DNA of 64,000 nt from Chryseobacterium angstadtii (GTDB lineage Bacteria > Bacteroidota > Bacteroidia > Flavobacteriales > Weeksellaceae): the NCBI RefSeq assembly GCF_001045465.1, contig NZ_LFND01000002.1, positions 186,001 to 250,000 on the forward strand. The letters are read 5' to 3'. Both the position numbers and the translations under genes were made by a program. The notes under the pieces are model-generated. The model ran no database searches and was not told where the DNA came from. It worked only from the letters and a program-made list of their open reading frames with translations. Every line of letters begins with the position of its first letter. Within the stretch, counting starts at the first letter, position 1. This document shows, piece by piece, positions 60,768 to 64,000 of the stretch.

Positions 60768-62018
60768 CTAAACTTTCTGAGGGGTATTTTCAAGCTGACC
60801 TTCCCATTTGGAAACAGCTGAAGTAGCCAGTGCATTTCCTAATACGTTGGTCATACTTCTTCCCATGTCACAGAAATGGTCAATTGGCAGGATCAATGCG
60901 ATACCTTCCGGCGGAATTCCAAACATGGAACAGGTTGCTACAATAATCACCAGTGATGCTCTCGGAACTCCGGCAATTCCTTTTGAAGTAAGCATTAATA
61001 CCAAAAGCATGGTAATTTGCTGCCCTAAGGACATTTCAATACCGTAGATCTGTGCAATAAAGATGGAAGCAAACGTCATATACATCATACTTCCGTCCAG
61101 ATTAAACGAATATCCCAAAGGCAGAATAAAAGATACGACTCTATTATTACATCCGAATTTTTCAAGCTCTTCCACAAGTTTCGGGAAAACAGCTTCAGAA
61201 CTCGTTGTAGAGAAAGCAATCAGCAAAGGTGCCTTGATTCTTCTCAACAGTTCGAAAAGGCGGTTTCCTAAGACCATATACCCTACCAGGAGAAGTACTA
61301 CCCAAAGCACAGCCAGGGCGAAGAAAAAGTCTCTCAGATAAACGGCATAGACTTCAAATATTTTAAACCCGTTCATAGCCACTACAGCAGCAATAGAACC
61401 TAAAACACCAAGCGGAGCAAACCACATGATGTAGCCTACCATTTTAAGAATAGCGTGGGCAATAATGTCAAAAAGTTTAACGACCGGTTTTGAATATTCC
61501 TCTCCTAAATTAGCGAGAGCAACTCCAAACATGATAGAGAAAATAACGATCTGAAGTACCTCGTTGGTAGCAAAAGCTTCAAATAAACTTTTAGGGATCA
61601 TATGTTTTACAAAGTCTTCCAGAGAAAAACTTTTACTGCTTTTCAGAAGGTCTTCCGCGGCTGCAGCATCCTGGATCGGGAGTTTGGTCACATGCCCCGG
61701 TTCAAGCCAGTTAACAAGCATCAGCCCGATAAAAAGAGAAACCAGTGAAGCCGAGATAAACCACAGCATTGCTTTTGTTCCTACCCTTCCGATCATTTTA
61801 ATATCGCTCATTTTGGCAATTCCCACGACCAGCGTGGTGAAAACCAATGGCGCAATGATCATCTGTACCAATCTGATAAAAACAGTTCCCAGCAGTTTAA
61901 TATTCTTGGAAAAAGGTTCCGCACTTTCAGGGTATTGCGTGTGTACCACCCCTCCAATTGCTACTCCCAGAAGCAGTGCAACGATAATGGCAATAAAAAG
62001 TTTATTTTGTCCTTTCAT
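60768..62018 (-). CDS. DAACS (SLC1) family dicarboxylate/amino acid:cation symporter
   Basis: A 416-residue transporter of the GltP/DctA family with eight membrane helices and re-entrant hairpins. The hairpin 1 serine-rich motif is in LIAFSTTSSEAVFPKLVEEL. The helix 7 sodium-site motif reads GYSFNLDGSMMYMTFASIFI. Hairpin 2 is in LMLTSKGIAGVPRASLVIIV, and helix 8 ends ILPIDHFCDMGRSMTNVLGNALA, containing the substrate-binding Asp and Asn. It imports glutamate, aspartate or C4-dicarboxylates with Na+ or H+. First gene of a three-gene operon; the TATATTTG promoter is just upstream. Confidence 0.93.
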   Translation of the reverse strand: MKGQNKLFIAIIVALLLGVAIGGVVHTQYPESAEPFSKNIKLLGTVFIRLVQMIIAPLVFTTLVVGIAKMSDIKMIGRVGTKAMLWFISASLVSLFIGLMLVNWLEPGHVTKLPIQDAAAAEDLLKSSKSFSLEDFVKHMIPKSLFEAFATNEVLQIVIFSIMFGVALANLGEEYSKPVVKLFDIIAHAILKMVGYIMWFAPLGVLGSIAAVVAMNGFKIFEVYAVYLRDFFFALAVLWVVLLLVGYMVLGNRLFELLRRIKAPLLIAFSTTSSEAVFPKLVEELEKFGCNNRVVSFILPLGYSFNLDGSMMYMTFASIFIAQIYGIEMSLGQQITMLLVLMLTSKGIAGVPRASLVIIVATCSMFGIPPEGIALILPIDHFCDMGRSMTNVLGNALATSAVSKWEGQLENTPQKV

Positions 62019-62037
62019 ATATATAGTTCAATTCCCA

Positions 62038-62045
62038 CAAATATA
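62038..62045 (-). promoter_or_regulatory. Putative promoter of the symporter operon
   Basis: TATATTTG on the minus strand, 19 bp before the start codon. Confidence 0.6.
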
Positions 62046-62181
62046 ATAGTTTTTCAATTGGTACAAGATTTTGTCATAATCCTGTTAAGTCGAGATTAAG
62101 TTTATAATACATTAAAATTAAATCGCTGATTCAGAAAATATTGCAAAAAATTTCTAAAACATTTATTGAGTTTTTATTCTT

Positions 62182-62208
62182 TTGGTACAAATTTTATTAT
62201 TACATTTG
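62182..62208 (+). promoter_or_regulatory. Putative promoter of the BON lipoprotein gene
   Basis: TTG at 62182-62184 and TACATTTG at 62201-62208 are separated by 16 bases, a fair -33/-7 pair. The reading frame is open from that TTG, but it cannot be the start if this is the promoter; the ATG at 62242 is used. Confidence 0.6.
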
Positions 62209-62241
62209 ATTGTATTAACAACCTTAAATAAATATACAACT

Positions 62242-62730
62242 ATGAAAAAAACTATCGCAATGGCTGCATTAGCTGTAGCTATATCTTTTGGAGCGGTTTC
62301 TTGTAAAAAGAAAATTTCTGATGCCGATCTTCAGACTCAGGCTACAACTGTCGTAACTTCTAATCCCAATGCTTCTGTTGAAGTAAAAGAAGGAGTTGCT
62401 CATTTAAGCGGAACTTTCGCTGATCAGCAGTCTAAAGATGCCATGATCACAAAACTAAAAGCTATTACCGGAGTAAAAGACGTTATGGATATGTCTACTA
62501 TCGCAGCACCGGCTCCTGTAGCCCCTGTAGAAACAGCTTCTGCTGTAGATCCTGCGGTTCAGAAAAAAGTTCAGGATGCTGTTAAAGATTTCCCTTCTGT
62601 AAAAGTAGAGGTTGTAAACGGACAGCTTACGCTTACAGGAAATGTTTCAGGCCTTCAGGCAAGAAAAATCAAAGAATCTGTAGATGCTTTGAAAATCGGA
62701 AAGTATAACAATAACCTAGTGGTAAAATAA
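62242..62730 (+). CDS. Lipoprotein with two BON domains
   Basis: A 162-residue lipoprotein. The signal peptide MKKTIAMAALAVAISFGAVS ends at Cys21. Two BON-type units follow, joined by an Ala/Pro/Val-rich linker (APAPVAPVETASAVD). The first holds VVTSNPNASVEVKEGVAHLS with GVKDVMD; the second holds VKDFPSVKVEVVNGQLTLTG with NVSGLQARKIKESVDAL. BON proteins such as OsmY bind membranes or phospholipid and respond to osmotic or envelope stress. It is 7 bp before a related BON-SH3 gene, so both are one operon. Confidence 0.85.
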   Translation: MKKTIAMAALAVAISFGAVSCKKKISDADLQTQATTVVTSNPNASVEVKEGVAHLSGTFADQQSKDAMITKLKAITGVKDVMDMSTIAAPAPVAPVETASAVDPAVQKKVQDAVKDFPSVKVEVVNGQLTLTGNVSGLQARKIKESVDALKIGKYNNNLVVK

Positions 62731-62737
62731 TTTTAAA

Positions 62738-63157
62738 ATGAGCACATTACAAGATAAATATTCAAGCGTAGTTTCAGCAGCACAATCTGCAGGAATTTCC
62801 AATCTTCAGGTTCAGGAACAGGATGGTATCCTTTATGTTTCAGGAAATGCATCCAATACTGCTGCAAAAGATGCCGTATGGAATGCTTTGGGAGCTATTG
62901 ATTCTACCTATTCTGCTTCGGATATCAATATTGACGTACAGGTTGCAGGATTAGCTTCAGGTGCTGCTTTAACGGTAGCTACTGAGGATTCTAACCTTAA
63001 CATCAGACAGGAGCCTTCTACTGAAGCTGCTGTAGTAGGAAAAGCTGCAAAAGGTTCTTCAGTAACTTTGATTGAGCAGACTTCTGATGACTGGTGGAAA
63101 GTGAAAACTGATGACGGTCAGGAAGGATATGCTTATTCAAGATATCTAAAAGCGTAA
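62738..63157 (+). CDS. BON-like plus bacterial SH3 domain protein
   Basis: A 139-residue protein. Residues 1 to about 70 resemble a BON unit (ISNLQVQEQDGILYVSGNAS ... AKDAVWNALGAIDSTY). Residues 75-139 are an SH3b domain (SNLNIRQEPSTEAAVVGKAA, WWKVKTDDGQEGYAYSRYLK). SH3b domains usually bind cell-wall peptides and sit outside the cytoplasm, yet no signal peptide is visible (MSTLQDKYSSVVSAAQ). It may be cytoplasmic, or exported with the neighbouring lipoprotein by an unknown route. Role unknown, likely envelope stress. Confidence 0.78.
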   Translation: MSTLQDKYSSVVSAAQSAGISNLQVQEQDGILYVSGNASNTAAKDAVWNALGAIDSTYSASDINIDVQVAGLASGAALTVATEDSNLNIRQEPSTEAAVVGKAAKGSSVTLIEQTSDDWWKVKTDDGQEGYAYSRYLKA

Positions 63158-63195
63158 TTTTTTTTGAAATATTGAATTTTCAATAAAAATAAATA

Positions 63196-63226
63196 TAAAC
63201 ATCTCCGCAAGGGGGTGTTTTTTTTA
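63196..63226 (+). terminator. Terminator of the BON operon
   Basis: AAACATCTCC/GGGGGTGTTT with a GCAA tetraloop, followed by eight T residues. Confidence 0.85.
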
Positions 63227-63253
63227 TATTTTTACGCCTCTAAATAAGCATTA

Positions 63254-64000
63254 ATGAAGAAAATCTTATTGTTGCTGTTATTGGCATTCAATAGTATGGT
63301 GCTGCATGCCCAACATTTATACATCAATGGAAAAGTAACCGATTCCGATAAAAAAACCATAGAAAATGCCACCGTATATCTTCTTAAAGAAAAAGACTCT
63401 TCCATCGTCAATTATACATCCACCAATAAAGAAGGTAAATTTTCCCTGAAAACAGATGCTCTGAATGAGCCTTCGATTTTAAAAATTGATGCGGAGAAAT
63501 TATCCATCTATTCCAAAAGGATTGAGAAAATCAGCCAATCTATTTCACTGGGAGATATTGAACTGGAAAAAAATAAGGTTCAGAATATTGAGGAAATCAA
63601 GATTACGGTATCACCGGTAAAGATCAAGAAAGACACGATTGAATTTAATGCTTCAGCCATCAAAGTAAAACCGGACAGCAAAATCGAGGAACTTTTGAAA
63701 CAGATTCCCGGCGTGGAGGTTGATAATGACGGAAAGATCACGGTTGGCGGAAAGGATGTAGACCAGATTATGATCAATGGAAAACCTTTCTTTGATAAGG
63801 ACGGAAAAATTGCCCTGAAAAACCTTCCCGCCGATATCATCAAAAATATCCAGTTTACGACCACCAAAACAAAAGAGGAGGAGCTCAGCGGAAAATCTTC
63901 AAAATCCAATACAGCTACCATCAATTTTAATATTGACGAGAAAAAGAATAAAGGACTTATTTCAAGACTTACGCTGGGATATGGCTCTGACAAACGTTAT
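63254..64000 (+). CDS. Outer-membrane beta-barrel (TonB-receptor-like) protein, 5' part
   Basis: The frame starts at the ATG at 63254 and runs out of the window; at least 249 residues are seen. A signal peptide (MKKILLLLLLAFNSMVLHAQ) is followed by a carboxypeptidase-regulatory-like domain (YINGKVTDSDKKTIENATVY, TNKEGKFSLKTDALNEP) and a plug-like region (IEELLKQIPGVEVDNDGKIT, VDQIMINGKPFFDKDGKIAL). It belongs to the same broad family as the protein at 53944-56286 but is a different member (the IPGVEVDNDGKITVGG type). It is the first gene after the BON terminator. Confidence 0.85.
   Translation, partial: MKKILLLLLLAFNSMVLHAQHLYINGKVTDSDKKTIENATVYLLKEKDSSIVNYTSTNKEGKFSLKTDALNEPSILKIDAEKLSIYSKRIEKISQSISLGDIELEKNKVQNIEEIKITVSPVKIKKDTIEFNASAIKVKPDSKIEELLKQIPGVEVDNDGKITVGGKDVDQIMINGKPFFDKDGKIALKNLPADIIKNIQFTTTKTKEEELSGKSSKSNTATINFNIDEKKNKGLISRLTLGYGSDKRY

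Overview
The window looks like a chromosomal segment of a flavobacterium, most likely Chryseobacterium or a close relative (Weeksellaceae, Bacteroidota). The reasons are AT-rich DNA, many promoters of the Bacteroidota type TAnnTTTG a short distance before start codons, a type IX secretion C-terminal sorting domain (37692-40730), TonB-type outer-membrane barrels with carboxypeptidase-like N-terminal domains, an HYC_CC_PP family protein, GG-leader bacteriocin-like peptides, and very Chryseobacterium-like mdh, dnaK, ppk1 and Mrp proteins. No rRNA, tRNA, CRISPR array or transposase was seen.

Layout. 0.1-6.5 kb: a TPR protein, a VOC protein, a streptothricin-acetyltransferase-like GNAT enzyme, a Cys-rich double-glycine-leader peptide, a small membrane protein, an alpha/beta hydrolase and an S41 peptidase. 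6.5-10.4 kb: two GC-rich palindromes, malate dehydrogenase, then a bacteriophytochrome histidine kinase with its heme oxygenase. 10.8-17.1 kb: a probable C4-dicarboxylate/respiratory cluster made of a small Cys peptide, an OprP-type porin, a DASS transporter, and a type-B succinate dehydrogenase/fumarate reductase (cytochrome b, flavoprotein, Fe-S). 17.1-19.3 kb: a cyclase/kynurenine-formamidase-like enzyme, an intergenic repeat and a YejK/NdpA nucleoid protein.

19.7-24.7 kb is the accessory core and the most interesting part. First come two tandem units, each a tiny tail-anchored membrane protein followed by a roughly 120-residue helical protein; the two helical proteins are paralogues. Next come a surface-type lipoprotein gene and a two-gene operon encoding short and long CDC-like (cholesterol-dependent-cytolysin-related) proteins. 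The lipoprotein promoter and the toxin-operon promoter share a 35-bp element with identical spacing (ATATTTCACCA-N4-GTGTAAAA-N4-TAnnTTTG). This ties the lipoprotein to the toxin pair and makes it a candidate immunity protein or partner.

24.9-44 kb: an RDD membrane protein, an 11-residue-repeat Lys/Ala-rich exported protein, a membrane acyltransferase, DnaK, a GH36 alpha-galactosidase, a ppk1-ppx polyphosphate operon, an NAD-binding protein with a coupled 51-residue membrane peptide, a large T9SS cargo protein, an AT-rich orphan gene, and an NfeD-flotillin operon bounded by two copies of a dispersed repeat. 44.4-51 kb: an HYC_CC_PP/TolC/RND/MFP/Cys-lipoprotein efflux operon, possibly metal related. 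51.4-64 kb: Mrp plus NifU-like Fe-S assembly proteins, an orphan gene, a 168-bp tandem repeat, an outer-membrane barrel protein, a GH92 glycosidase, a DAACS symporter/PhyH dioxygenase/membrane protein operon, a BON lipoprotein with a BON-SH3 protein, and the start of another outer-membrane barrel protein cut by the window end.

All functional statements come from reading the translated sequence and recalling families; no database search was run.
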